NCBI RefSeq assembly: GCF_018455725.1
Contig: NZ_JAHCLR010000038.1
Span: 1-61,643 of the forward strand
DNA: 61,643 nucleotides
Source: Mycolicibacter acidiphilus
GTDB lineage: Bacteria; Actinomycetota; Actinomycetes; Mycobacteriales; Mycobacteriaceae
Direction: 5' to 3'
The translations under genes were made by a program, and so were the position numbers. Below, in pieces: positions 41,922 through 49,652 of this stretch (the first letter of the stretch is position 1; the number at the start of each line of letters is the position of its first letter). Under the pieces are notes generated by a model. The model made no database searches. It worked only from the letters and a program-made list of their open reading frames with translations, and was not told the origin of the DNA.

Positions 41922-42455
41922 ATGCAGACAGGATCCGGCCCCAAGATCGAGGTCACGCCGTTCCATGCGCACGGGGAGCTTCACGGCTTCGTGGTGTTCG
42001 GCCGCTGGCCCGACTCCACCAAGGAGTGGACGCAACTGCTCAGTGTCGCGGTCCGGGTCGCCTCCCTGCCCGGCTTGCTGACCACCACAACCGTATTCGG
42101 CACCCGCGAGGAACTCCCCGAGGATCCCGGTCCCGGAACGGTCGGGCTGCTGATGGCCGAGGGCACCGTCTGCGGTGCGAGCGCGGTGCCGCCCGGACGG
42201 TTCGCCGCGCACCAGCCGTCGGCGCTGCTGATGCTGCACCCGCCGTCGGAGACCATCCCGTCGCTGCCGGAATGTCGTGGCGCGGCGTCGGGGTGCGTGC
42301 TGCTGCCGGGCATCCCGCATCTGGGCCTGGAACACCGCGCGGCGTGGGTGGAGGCCGACTCGGACGGCACCGTGACGTCGATGGTGAGCCGTGTCGGCGT
42401 CGACCCGGTCTGTCACCCCGACACCGCGATCCTGGCGATGCTGCTTGCCGCATAA
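41922..42455 (+). CDS. Conserved protein Rv3847
   Basis: A 177-residue soluble protein, the same length as M. tuberculosis Rv3847. ATG 41922 is chosen because GAGGAG precedes it and the length matches; the open frame extends 30 residues upstream without support. It has segments such as EVTPFHAHGELHGFVVFGRWPDSTKEWTQLL and a late cluster CHPDTAILAMLLA. No catalytic motif or membrane helix is visible. Function unknown. It sits between sodA and the GDT1-type transporter in conserved order. Confidence 0.85.
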   Translation: MQTGSGPKIEVTPFHAHGELHGFVVFGRWPDSTKEWTQLLSVAVRVASLPGLLTTTTVFGTREELPEDPGPGTVGLLMAEGTVCGASAVPPGRFAAHQPSALLMLHPPSETIPSLPECRGAASGCVLLPGIPHLGLEHRAAWVEADSDGTVTSMVSRVGVDPVCHPDTAILAMLLAA

Positions 42456-42585
42456 GACAATTCGACGCCGGTGATCGCTGGGCCGGATCGCTGGATACGG
42501 CTGTCCGAACTTCTCGCGGCGGTGGCGGATGCGCCACCCGGCCGTTAACGTGGGCAGCCGACGGTGCGTCGAAAGGCCGATCCGG

Positions 42586-43275
42586 ATGCTCACCGCCACA
42601 CTGCTCAGCCTCGGAGTGGTCTTCCTGGCCGAACTGGGCGACAAGTCGCAACTGATCACGATGACCTATGCGCTGCGGCACCGCTGGTGGGTGGTGCTGA
42701 GCGGGGTGGGGATCGGCGCCTTCTTCGTCCACGGCATCTCGGTGCTGGCCGGACATTTCCTGGGGATGACGCTGCCCGAACGGCCGATCGCCGCGGTCGC
42801 CGGTGTCGCCTTCATCGGCTTCGCGGCCTGGACGTGGCGGGAGGGCGCCAACGCCGCGACCGGTTCGCCGACGGTGTCCGAACCGCGGTTCGTGTTGCTG
42901 GCGATCGTCTCCTCGGTGGTGCTCGCCGAACTCGGCGACAAGACGATGCTGGCGACGGTGGCGCTGGCCAGCGACCACGACTGGCTCGGGGTGTGGATCG
43001 GCGCCACCGCGGGCATGGTGCTCGCCGACGCGGTGGCGATCGCGGTCGGCATGGTGCTGCACCGCCGACTGCCCGCGCATCTGCTGCACGTCGCGGCGAG
43101 CCTGCTGTTCCTGGCGTTCGGGCTGTGGGTGATCCTCGACGAGGCACTGGGCCGGCGCCCGCTGGCCGTCGCCGCGGTCGGCGGGCTGGCACTGATCGCG
43201 CTGACGACGGCGCTGTGGCGGGCCGCCGCCCGACGCTCCAACCCGACTGCCGAACCCGGTACGGCTGTTCACTAG
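42586..43275 (+). CDS. GDT1/TMEM165-family (UPF0016) cation transporter, Rv3848
   Basis: A 229-residue membrane protein with six or seven helices and two copies of the family motif E-L-G-D-K-(S/T): AELGDKSQL near residue 12 and AELGDKTML near residue 117. GDT1 proteins move Mn2+ or Ca2+ by exchange with protons. ATG 42586 begins the first helix and has GAAAGG upstream; an upstream in-frame start would add 19 uncharacteristic residues. Its nearness to a manganese-type sodA makes manganese handling an attractive inference. No yybP-ykoY manganese riboswitch was recognised upstream. Confidence 0.88.
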   Translation: MLTATLLSLGVVFLAELGDKSQLITMTYALRHRWWVVLSGVGIGAFFVHGISVLAGHFLGMTLPERPIAAVAGVAFIGFAAWTWREGANAATGSPTVSEPRFVLLAIVSSVVLAELGDKTMLATVALASDHDWLGVWIGATAGMVLADAVAIAVGMVLHRRLPAHLLHVAASLLFLAFGLWVILDEALGRRPLAVAAVGGLALIALTTALWRAAARRSNPTAEPGTAVH

Positions 43276-43599
43276 CAAATTCCGCTCGCGGGGCGATCGC
43301 GCGGGGCGATCTTCATTTCGCTGGAGTCACGTCCGGTTCCGGGGACCGGTCACCGCGCCCGCACCGACCGCACGACGACCGCCCGTCGCGTAATTCACCT
43401 GGTACAGCACGAAACTGCGACTCGGCGGCCTCCCGCCGACGCTGATCACGGCACCGCGCACCAGAAAACACCTTCAAGATCAAATTAGGTGGTCTCAGAC
43501 TATTGGTTGTCCTCTTATCTATCGCTACCATGATCAGCAAACCCGTACACGGCGCTTCGTACGCCGCTGGCCGCCATCCCCCCACTGGAGGTCCCATCG
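43276..43599 (+). promoter_or_regulatory. Long leader region of espR
   Basis: A 324-base region without a gene between the GDT1 gene and espR. Its second half (about 43470-43540) is much more AT-rich than its surroundings and probably holds the espR promoter. The last 60 bases are GC-rich and end with a GGAGG ribosome site. EspR is known to bind its own and other intergenic regions, so self-binding is plausible; I do not see a convincing named motif. Confidence 0.45.
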
Positions 43600-43998
43600 A
43601 TGAGCACGACCTTCTCTGCGCGTCTCAACCGTCTTTTCGACGTCGTCTACCCACCCGGGCGCGGACCGCACACGTCCGCTGAGGTGATCGCGGCGCTGAA
43701 AGCCGAAGGCGTCACGATGTCGGCTCCCTACCTGTCCCAGTTGCGCTCCGGGAACCGGACCAACCCCTCGACGGCGACCATGGCGGCGCTGGCCAACTTC
43801 TTCCGCATCAAACCCGCGTTCTTCACCGACGACGAGTACCACGACAAACTCGACGCCGAGTTGACCTGGCTGGCCAGCATCCGCGACGCCGGCGTGCGCC
43901 GGATCGCCACCCAGGCGATCGGACTGTCCTCGGAGTCCCAGGAGGACATCCTGAGCCGGATCGGCGAGCTGCGCCGCAAGGAGAGCCTCGCCGTCTGA
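43600..43998 (+). CDS. espR: Nucleoid-associated regulator EspR
   Basis: A 132-residue dimeric helix-turn-helix protein, the same length as Rv3849. The HTH region is TSAEVIAALKAEGVTMSAPYLSQLRSG, followed by NRTNPSTATMAALANFF and a C-terminal dimerisation helix region ending RIGELRRKESLAV. EspR binds many sites, loops DNA and controls ESX-1 accessory and lipid genes in M. tuberculosis. ATG 43600 follows GGAGG. Confidence 0.97.
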   Translation: MSTTFSARLNRLFDVVYPPGRGPHTSAEVIAALKAEGVTMSAPYLSQLRSGNRTNPSTATMAALANFFRIKPAFFTDDEYHDKLDAELTWLASIRDAGVRRIATQAIGLSSESQEDILSRIGELRRKESLAV

Positions 43999-44096
43999 CG
44001 CGCCCGGCCGCGACCTGGCGCACCGTCGGCGCCGCGCCGCGATTAGGGTTGGCTCGGTCACGGTAGTGCCAGCGAGACACCGGGGAGGCGGCCGCG

Positions 44097-44756
44097 ATGG
44101 GCCTGTTCAGAAAGCGTAAGAGTCGCGCAACCCGGCGTGCCGAAGCCCGGGCGCTCAAGGCGCGCGCGAAATTGGAGGCCCGGCTGGCCGCCAAGGGCGA
44201 GGCGCGCCGGTTCAAGGCGACCCAGCGCGCCGACTCCAGAGCACTCAAGGCGCGCCTCAAATCCGACCGCGACCGCGACCGGGTGGCGCTCAAGACCGCC
44301 GAGACCCACCGCAAGGCGGCGCTCGACGGGCGACTGCTCTCGCCGGCCCGCATCCGCCGCACGCTGACGGTGTCGCGACTGCTGGCACCGGTCGCCGTGC
44401 CGGTGCTCTACCGGGCGGCGATGGCGGTGCGCGGGCTGCTCGACGAACGCCGCGCCGACCTGCTCGGGGTGCCGCTGGCGCTGGTCGGGCAGTACTCCGG
44501 CAACGGCGCCCAGCTGTCGGCGCGGATCGCCGGCGCGGAGAAGACGCTGCGACTGGTGCAGGAGAAGAAGCCCAAGGACGCCGAGACCAAGGCGTTCGTC
44601 GCCGCCATCACCGAGCGGCTGTCCGACCTGGCCACCGCGGTGACGGCGGTCGAGACCATGCCGGCCGAGCGGCGACGGACGGCGTACGCATCGGTGGGCG
44701 CCCAGCTCGACGGCATCGACGCCGACCTGATGGCCCGGCTGGGGCTGTCGGCATGA
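44097..44756 (+). CDS. Conserved basic protein Rv3850 (DUF6474-like)
   Basis: A 219-residue protein (218 in M. tuberculosis). The first ~80 residues are strongly basic, Lys/Arg/Ala-rich and likely helical (MGLFRKRKSRATRR). One moderately hydrophobic segment follows (TVSRLLAPVAVPVLYRAAMAV), then an acidic/basic helical C-terminal part. It may be a peripheral membrane or nucleic-acid-binding protein; no function is established. It overlaps the YcnI gene by ATGA, so they are co-transcribed. Confidence 0.85.
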   Translation: MGLFRKRKSRATRRAEARALKARAKLEARLAAKGEARRFKATQRADSRALKARLKSDRDRDRVALKTAETHRKAALDGRLLSPARIRRTLTVSRLLAPVAVPVLYRAAMAVRGLLDERRADLLGVPLALVGQYSGNGAQLSARIAGAEKTLRLVQEKKPKDAETKAFVAAITERLSDLATAVTAVETMPAERRRTAYASVGAQLDGIDADLMARLGLSA

Positions 44757-45433
44757 CGGCCCGGGTCACCCGCGCGCTGGCCGGGGCCGCGGTCCTGCTC
44801 GGCACCGGTTTCGTCGGCGCCGCACCGGCGGGGGCGCACGTGCACGCCAGCAGCCCCGGCGCGGTGCGCGGCGGCGTCGCAATGGTGACGTTCGAGGTGC
44901 CCAACGAGTCACCGACCGGATCGGCGACCACCGAACTCACCGTGACCCTGCCCGACGTCGCCTCGGCGCGCACCGAGACCAAACCGGGCTGGACGGCCCG
45001 GATGGACCGCGACGCCGCGACCGGCACGGTCCGCTCGGTGACCTGGACGGCCACGCCCGGTGCGGGCGTCGGCGCCGACCAGTTCGGGCTGTTCCGGATC
45101 GCGGTGAAACTGCCCGACGCCGACACCGTGACGTTCCCCGCCGCGCAGCGCTACGCCGACGGGACCGTGGTCCGCTGGGACCAGGATCCGCTGCCCGGCG
45201 GTGGCGAACCGGACCGGCCGGTGCCGGCACTGCACCTGGTGAGCGGCCCGGCGGCCCCGATGGAGCACCACGCGCAGCACCCGGCTCCGGCGGTCTCGGC
45301 CGGGCCCGCGGAGACCGAGGCGGCAGAACCCGAGGCGCCGCCGCACGACAACGCGGCGCGGTTGCTCGGCGGCACGGCGCTGCTGGTGGCGGCGCTGGCG
45401 GTCACGGTCGCGATAACCCGGCGGCGCACGTGA
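44753..45433 (+). CDS. YcnI-family (DUF1775) secreted copper-binding protein
   Basis: A 226-residue exported protein. The signal peptide (~1-28) ends PAGA, leaving His29 as mature residue 1 (HVHASSPG), the N-terminal copper ligand described for YcnI. The DUF1775 beta-sandwich (~30-150) has TFEVPNESPTGSATTELTV and FRIAVKLPD. A His-containing Pro/Ala/Glu linker (MEHHAQHPAPA) and a C-terminal membrane helix with an RRR stop anchor it outside the membrane. It overlaps the CopC gene by GTGA. Copper delivery or resistance is inferred from family and pairing. Confidence 0.9.
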   Translation: MTARVTRALAGAAVLLGTGFVGAAPAGAHVHASSPGAVRGGVAMVTFEVPNESPTGSATTELTVTLPDVASARTETKPGWTARMDRDAATGTVRSVTWTATPGAGVGADQFGLFRIAVKLPDADTVTFPAAQRYADGTVVRWDQDPLPGGGEPDRPVPALHLVSGPAAPMEHHAQHPAPAVSAGPAETEAAEPEAPPHDNAARLLGGTALLVAALAVTVAITRRRT

Positions 45434-45969
45434 CCCGGTCCGTGCGGGCCGCGCTGGCGGCGGTGTTCGCGCTGGCGATGCTGCTGGCCGCGGTCTCGCT
45501 GGCCGGGGTCGCCGCTGCACACGCGGTGCTGACCGACACCGATCCGGCCCGCGACGCCGAACTGGCCGCCGGACCGGAGCGGGTCAGCGCCACCTTCAAC
45601 GAGCAGCTGCAGAACACCTTCCCGGCGATGACGGTGGTGGGACCGGACGGGAACCTGTGGTCGACCGGTGAGACGCGGGTGCAGGGCGCGGTCGCCAGCG
45701 TCGCACTGCGCCCGCTCGGGCCGGTGGGCACCTACACCGTCAACTACCGGGTGACCTCCGCCGACGGGCACCCGGTGTCGGGTTCGTGGCAGTTCCGGTT
45801 GACGACGGCCGGCACCGGGGAACCGGGTCCGCCGGTCGGCGCGCGCGTCGACCCCGACGCGGCCCGCCGGTACGCCGACCCGGGCGGTGAGATGCCGGTC
45901 TGGCCGTTCGGGGTGGGAGCGGTGCTGATCGTCGGCGCGGGTCTGTGGTTCGCCCGACCGAGATCGTGA
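45430..45969 (+). CDS. CopC-domain periplasmic copper-binding protein
   Basis: A 179-residue protein. The signal peptide (~1-30) ends AAA, leaving His31 as mature residue 1. The CopC beta-barrel follows, with Asp112 and His114 (TSADGHPVSGSWQF) at mature positions 82 and 84, which complete the Cu(II) brace of CopC proteins. A C-terminal helix (VWPFGVGAVLIVGAGLWFA) anchors it. There is no fused CopD or YcnJ membrane part. GTG 45430 overlaps the YcnI stop. Confidence 0.9.
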   Translation: MTRSVRAALAAVFALAMLLAAVSLAGVAAAHAVLTDTDPARDAELAAGPERVSATFNEQLQNTFPAMTVVGPDGNLWSTGETRVQGAVASVALRPLGPVGTYTVNYRVTSADGHPVSGSWQFRLTTAGTGEPGPPVGARVDPDAARRYADPGGEMPVWPFGVGAVLIVGAGLWFARPRS

Positions 45970-46058
45970 CCGCCGCTTCTCGATGAGCGACAACACGTGC
46001 TGGCATGATGGGCACCGTTGCCGGTGTCCGTGACGACAATCCGCAGAGGAGCCGCCGT

Positions 46059-46529
46059 ATGACCGAACCACAGGGCCAGCCCGAGAACGACGCCGCCGCC
46101 GAGGCGGCCTCCCCGCCGCCCGCCGCGCAGCCGCCGGCACCGCCCGCCACACCGGCACCGCCCGCCGCGCAGGCACCGGCCGCTGAGCCGGCGAAGAAAG
46201 CGCCCGCCAAAAAGGCACCGGCCAAGAAGGCGCCGGCGAAGAAGGCCGCGGCGAAGAAGGCACCCGCCAAGAAAGCGCCCGCCAAAAAGGCCGAATCACC
46301 GGCACCGGCCGCGCCGCCGGCGGCGGTCGCCACCAACGGCCACCTGACGAACGGGGCCAAAGAGGCCGCAGCCCAGGCGAAGTCCGCGGTGGAGACGGTC
46401 CGCAACCCGGTCGCCCCGGCGCCGCAGCAGAGTTCCCGGTCGCCGCGCACGCTGCTGGCCGCCGGTGCGCTCGGCCTGGCCGGTCTGCTGTTGCTGCGAC
46501 GGCTGCGCCGCCGGCGCGCAGCGGGCTGA
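46059..46529 (+). CDS. hns: H-NS-like histone-like protein with membrane anchor (Rv3852)
   Basis: A 156-residue protein (Rv3852 has 134). An acidic/Pro/Ala N terminus precedes seven or eight AKKAP-type units (~47-80), a linker, and a C-terminal hydrophobic helix with a basic end ([22 protein letters not shown]). The Lys-rich repeats resemble eukaryotic H1 tails and bind DNA; the helix may tether the nucleoid to the membrane. ATG 46059 has AGAGGAG upstream. Next to rraA, as in M. tuberculosis. Confidence 0.9.
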   Translation: MTEPQGQPENDAAAEAASPPPAAQPPAPPATPAPPAAQAPAAEPAKKAPAKKAPAKKAPAKKAAAKKAPAKKAPAKKAESPAPAAPPAAVATNGHLTNGAKEAAAQAKSAVETVRNPVAPAPQQSSRSPRTLLAAGALGLAGLLLLRRLRRRRAAG

Positions 46530-46534
46530 GCGCC

Positions 46535-47008
46535 TTGACCGTGGCATTCCGGCCCACCGCCGACCTGGTCGACGACATCGGGCCCGACGTGCGCAGCTGC
46601 GACACCCAGTTCCGGCAGCTCGGCGGAAACGCCGAATTCGCCGGGAAGATCAGCACCGTGCGCTGCTTCCAGGACAACGCCCTGCTCAAATCGGTGCTGT
46701 CGGAGAACGGCGGCGGCGGGGTGCTGGTGATCGACGGTGCCGGCTCACTGCACACCGCGCTGGTCGGCGACGTGATCGCCGAGCTGGCCCGGTCCAACGG
46801 GTGGGCGGGGCTGATCGTGCACGGGGCGGTGCGCGACGCGTCGACGCTGCGCACCCTGGGCATCGGCATCAAAGCGCTGGGCACCAACCCCCGCAAGTCC
46901 ACCAAAACCGGCGCCGGGGAACGTGATGTGCCGGTGGAGTTCGGCGGCATCACGTTCGTCCCGGGGCAGACCGCCTACAGCGACGACGACGGGATCGTCG
47001 TCGTCTAG
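46535..47008 (+). CDS. rraA: RraA-family protein (annotated MenG in M. tuberculosis, Rv3853)
   Basis: A 157-residue protein, as in M. tuberculosis. RraA-fold segments: [37 protein letters not shown] and [25 protein letters not shown]. Crystal structures show a trimeric RraA-like protein that lacks methyltransferase features, so the older name menG is misleading. Possible roles are RNase E inhibition or aldolase-like activity. Starts with TTG 46535 five bases after the hns stop, or GTG 46541. Confidence 0.93.
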   Translation: MTVAFRPTADLVDDIGPDVRSCDTQFRQLGGNAEFAGKISTVRCFQDNALLKSVLSENGGGGVLVIDGAGSLHTALVGDVIAELARSNGWAGLIVHGAVRDASTLRTLGIGIKALGTNPRKSTKTGAGERDVPVEFGGITFVPGQTAYSDDDGIVVV

Positions 47009-47014
47009 CGGCCC

Positions 47015-47290
47015 TCAGGGCCTGGCGAGGTATTCCGAGAGTGCTTTTCGGGTGATCTCGCTGGTGGATACGTCTTCGTCCCGGGCGCGTTGCTCCAATT
47101 GCTCGACCAGGGGTCCGGGGAGCCGAAAAGACCGGACGGGGGTGCTACCCCGCACTGCCCGTCCCGACGGGCGACCACGGCGTAGAACGGTCTCCCCGTA
47201 GCTGGGCTCTCCGACCGGGCGAACGTCGCCTCGCTCGAAGTCACGGGCCATGGCCGTGTAGTCGTCGTCAGAGATCCGGCGTTTCGTCAT
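47015..47290 (-). CDS. Ribbon-helix-helix antitoxin-like protein
   Basis: A 91-residue protein. The C-terminal ~45 residues form a CopG-type ribbon-helix-helix motif (STPVRSFRLPGPLVEQLEQRARDEDVSTSEITRKALSEYL). The N-terminal part (MTKRRISDDDYTAMARDFERGD) and GRPSG linker match antitoxins that accompany small RelE/BrnT-like toxins in actinobacteria. ATG 47290 is two bases after the stop of the toxin-like frame upstream. It is likely a toxin-antitoxin operon, inserted between rraA and the ethA region. Confidence 0.7.
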   Translation of the reverse strand: MTKRRISDDDYTAMARDFERGDVRPVGEPSYGETVLRRGRPSGRAVRGSTPVRSFRLPGPLVEQLEQRARDEDVSTSEITRKALSEYLARP

Positions 47291-47292
47291 AG

Positions 47293-47556
47293 CTACCCCT
47301 TCCGTTCCGTCCGCTGAGCGGCGATGTCGCGCACCAATTCTGGATGCGTCCGGTCCAACCCCAACTCCTTCGCGATGCTCAAACGCAGCATCATGGCGTG
47401 GAACACCAGCCAATGCCGAGCACTCAACCGGTCCGCACCCACCTCGATAGGGGGCTCGTTCTCATCGAACCTCCCGATGAAGATGTGCGGATCAGAGTCC
47501 GGGCGCCGTCGCTCCACTCGGCTCACGAAGATCGGGTACTCGATCACCGCGCGCAT
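47293..47556 (-). CDS. Toxin-like protein, N-terminally incomplete frame
   Basis: Eighty-seven residues from ATG 47556. The stretch IFIGRFDENEPPIEVG...VFHAMMLR resembles small actinobacterial toxins that precede ribbon-helix-helix antitoxins. Homologous-looking sequence continues upstream of this ATG (RIEFAGARVFAHGITVDE), so a start here would lose the N-terminal part. The same frame reaches an ATG at 47631, but a TGA interrupts it at 47617-47619. The gene is therefore either inactivated by one base or uses a non-standard start. The frame ends with TAG two bases before the antitoxin-like gene. Confidence 0.5.
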   Translation of the reverse strand: MRAVIEYPIFVSRVERRRPDSDPHIFIGRFDENEPPIEVGADRLSARHWLVFHAMMLRLSIAKELGLDRTHPELVRDIAAQRTERKG

Positions 47557-47757
47557 CTCGTCGACGGTGATGCCGTGAGCGAAGACCCTGGCGCCGGCGA
47601 ATTCGATGCGCAGCGGTCAATTGTAATACATATAAACGAGTTCGTGCCCTCCGACTGCGGAGGGGTCCACGCCTCGATCGGGAACAAGTCAGCAGGGCGG
47701 TGCGGCCGCCGGGCATACTGGAATCCGGTTTCGCCGAACGTCGGAGAGGACGTACCC

Positions 47758-48162
47758 GTGTCGATGTCTAATTGGGTCGAGAAGTCAAGTCCGCATTCGG
47801 TTTCCGAGACCCTCGACCGGCTGGAGGCGGCGCTGCTGGCCGCCGGCTGGAAGGTGATGGCGCGGGTCGACCACTCCGGGCACGCCACCAAGGCCGGCCT
47901 GGACCTGCGGCCCACCCAGGTGCTGCTGTTCGGCAACCCCGCGCTGGGAACGCAATTGATGCAGGCCGAGCAGACCATGGCCATCGACCTGCCGTCGAAG
48001 GCGCTGGCCTGGCAGGATGCCGCAGGTCAGGTCCGGCTGGGCTACCGCGATCTGCGTGCCGTCACCGCCGGCCGTCCGGAACTGGCGCCGGCACACGCGG
48101 CGATCGAGGAACTCGCCGCCACCATCGACCGCGCCACCGATTCGGCGGTGGCACCGGCATGA
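47758..48162 (+). CDS. DUF302-domain protein
   Basis: A 134-residue protein with the DUF302 pattern: SVSETLDRLEAALLAAGWKVMARVDHSGHATKAGLDLRPTQVLLFGNP, then the conserved IDLPSKALAWQDAAGQVRLGYRD. The family is widespread and its function unknown. GTG 47758 has GGAGAGGA at proper spacing; ATG 47764 is the alternative. Its stop overlaps the YggS start as ATGA, so the two are coupled. Divergent from the toxin-antitoxin pair. Confidence 0.85.
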   Translation: MSMSNWVEKSSPHSVSETLDRLEAALLAAGWKVMARVDHSGHATKAGLDLRPTQVLLFGNPALGTQLMQAEQTMAIDLPSKALAWQDAAGQVRLGYRDLRAVTAGRPELAPAHAAIEELAATIDRATDSAVAPA

Positions 48163-48887
48163 CCGCCCCGGACACCTTGGCCGCCCGCTGGGAGCAGCTG
48201 CGCCGGCGGGTCGACGACGCCTGCCGTGACGCCGGCCGGGATCCCGGCGAGGTCACCGTGCTGCCGGTCAGCAAGACCTTCGGCGTCGAGGTGGTCCGCG
48301 AGGCGGTCGGGCTCGGGCTGCATCGGTTCGGCGAGAACAAGGTTCAGGAGATCCGCGACAAGTCCGGGCCGCTGGCCGACTGCGGGATCGACTGGGTGAT
48401 GATCGGGCACCTGCAAACCAACAAGGCGGGTGTGGTGGCGCGACTGGCCGCCGAGGTGCAGTCGCTGGATCGCCCGAAGCTGGCCGCGGCGCTGCACCGG
48501 CACCTGAGCGACGAGGGCCGGGTCATCGACGTGCTGGTGCAGATCAAGACCTCCGACGAGCCGAGCAAGTACGGCCTGGAACCCGATGCGCTGCTGCCGT
48601 TTCTCGACGAGCTCGGCGGCTATCCCACCATGCGGGTGCGCGGCCTGATGACACTGGCCATCAACACCACCGACCAGGTCACGGTGCGCGGCTGCTTCCG
48701 GCGGCTGCGCGAACTGCGCGACGACGCGGCCGCGCACGGCCACGACCTGCCACGGCTGTCGATGGGCATGAGCGGGGACTTCGCGCTGGCGATCGCCGAA
48801 GGCTCCACCGAAGTGCGGATCGGCACCGCGATTTTCGGTGCTCGGCCGTATCCGGATTCCTACTATTGGCCGGAGAGCACCGGCTAG
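48159..48887 (+). CDS. YggS/PLPHP-family pyridoxal phosphate homeostasis protein
   Basis: A 242-residue alanine-racemase-fold protein. PLP is expected to bind the Lys in LPVSKTF near residue 38; other conserved segments are RFGENKVQEIRDK, WVMIGHLQTNK, and SMGMSGDFALAIAEGSTEVRIGTAIFGARP. Such proteins buffer the free PLP pool rather than catalyse a known reaction. This copy is separate from the Rv2148c-type one that belongs to the cell-division cluster, so the genome may carry two. ATG 48159 overlaps the DUF302 stop. Confidence 0.92.
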   Translation: MTAPDTLAARWEQLRRRVDDACRDAGRDPGEVTVLPVSKTFGVEVVREAVGLGLHRFGENKVQEIRDKSGPLADCGIDWVMIGHLQTNKAGVVARLAAEVQSLDRPKLAAALHRHLSDEGRVIDVLVQIKTSDEPSKYGLEPDALLPFLDELGGYPTMRVRGLMTLAINTTDQVTVRGCFRRLRELRDDAAAHGHDLPRLSMGMSGDFALAIAEGSTEVRIGTAIFGARPYPDSYYWPESTG

Positions 48888-48929
48888 ATCGGCGCCGGAT
48901 CGGGCGGGTGGTCACGTAGGGTGCCAACC

Positions 48930-49652
48930 ATGCCGACCATGCACAGGCTCGCGGCGTTGATGGGTGCGCTGGTGGTGGTCGGCGGGTGCGCGGCCCCCGA
49001 CAGCGACAGCGCGCTGCTGCCGGATCTGCCCGCGAGCGCAACGAGTACGACGAGTACGACGAGTACGACGGGCGCGACGAGTTCGGCCGTGCCGCAGCAG
49101 AGTCCGTCGCAGCCGGCGCCGCCGCCGGACGCCGCACCCGCGGCCGTCGCCGCTTGGATCGCGGCCGGTCGGCCCGCCGACCCGGCCGGTTACCAGACCG
49201 TCGAACGCGACGACACCACCACGCAGCTGGAAGGCGACGAGGTGGCGTTCCGGCTGCCCGGGCCGCTGGAGCCCAACCATCTGGCCGGCTGCATCCGGCG
49301 CTGGGCGCCGAACCTGTCGTGCCTGCCCGGCCTGCGTGACACCCCTGACCGTCCGGACGGGCTTGTCGGGCAGTGGATTCCCGGCTGGGTCGACTTCGAC
49401 GGCTCGATGATCAGCATCGGCAGCGTGCACGGCGATCCGGGCGTGTTCAACGACGGCGCCGGGAAGGTGCTGCCGTACGGCGACAGCCTGAAATTCGGTG
49501 ACTACCAGTGCCGTTCGGACCCGAGCGGGCTGTACTGCGTCAGCCTGTCCCGGCAGACCGGGATGCGCCTGTCGGACACGGTCACCGCGTTCGGCTGTGT
49601 CCGGCAGGCGACCCCGCCGTACGGCATCGGCCAGCAGTTCTTCTGCGACTAG
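48930..49652 (+). CDS. Putative lipoprotein with threonine-rich linker
   Basis: A 240-residue exported protein. The signal sequence ends with the lipobox VVGGC near residue 19, so the Cys would be acylated. A Ser/Thr/Pro-rich linker follows, partly encoded by three copies of the 9-mer ACGAGTACG near 49040-49070. The C-terminal domain (~75-240) has several Cys (LAGCIRRW, LSCLPG, YQCRSD, LYCVSL, FGCVRQ, FFCD) and could be disulfide-bonded. No family is recognised. ATG 48930 is preferred; GTG 48921 and ATG 48939 are alternatives. Confidence 0.75.
   Translation: MPTMHRLAALMGALVVVGGCAAPDSDSALLPDLPASATSTTSTTSTTGATSSAVPQQSPSQPAPPPDAAPAAVAAWIAAGRPADPAGYQTVERDDTTTQLEGDEVAFRLPGPLEPNHLAGCIRRWAPNLSCLPGLRDTPDRPDGLVGQWIPGWVDFDGSMISIGSVHGDPGVFNDGAGKVLPYGDSLKFGDYQCRSDPSGLYCVSLSRQTGMRLSDTVTAFGCVRQATPPYGIGQQFFCD

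Noticed and set aside
42456-42585. Possible yybP-ykoY manganese riboswitch before the GDT1 gene
   Set aside because: The conserved riboswitch core sequences and paired elements are not visible in this short GC-rich leader.
47344-47757. Upstream extension of the DUF302 frame
   Set aside because: The extension runs antisense through the toxin-like gene, lacks domain similarity, and a strong ribosome site marks the true start at 47758.
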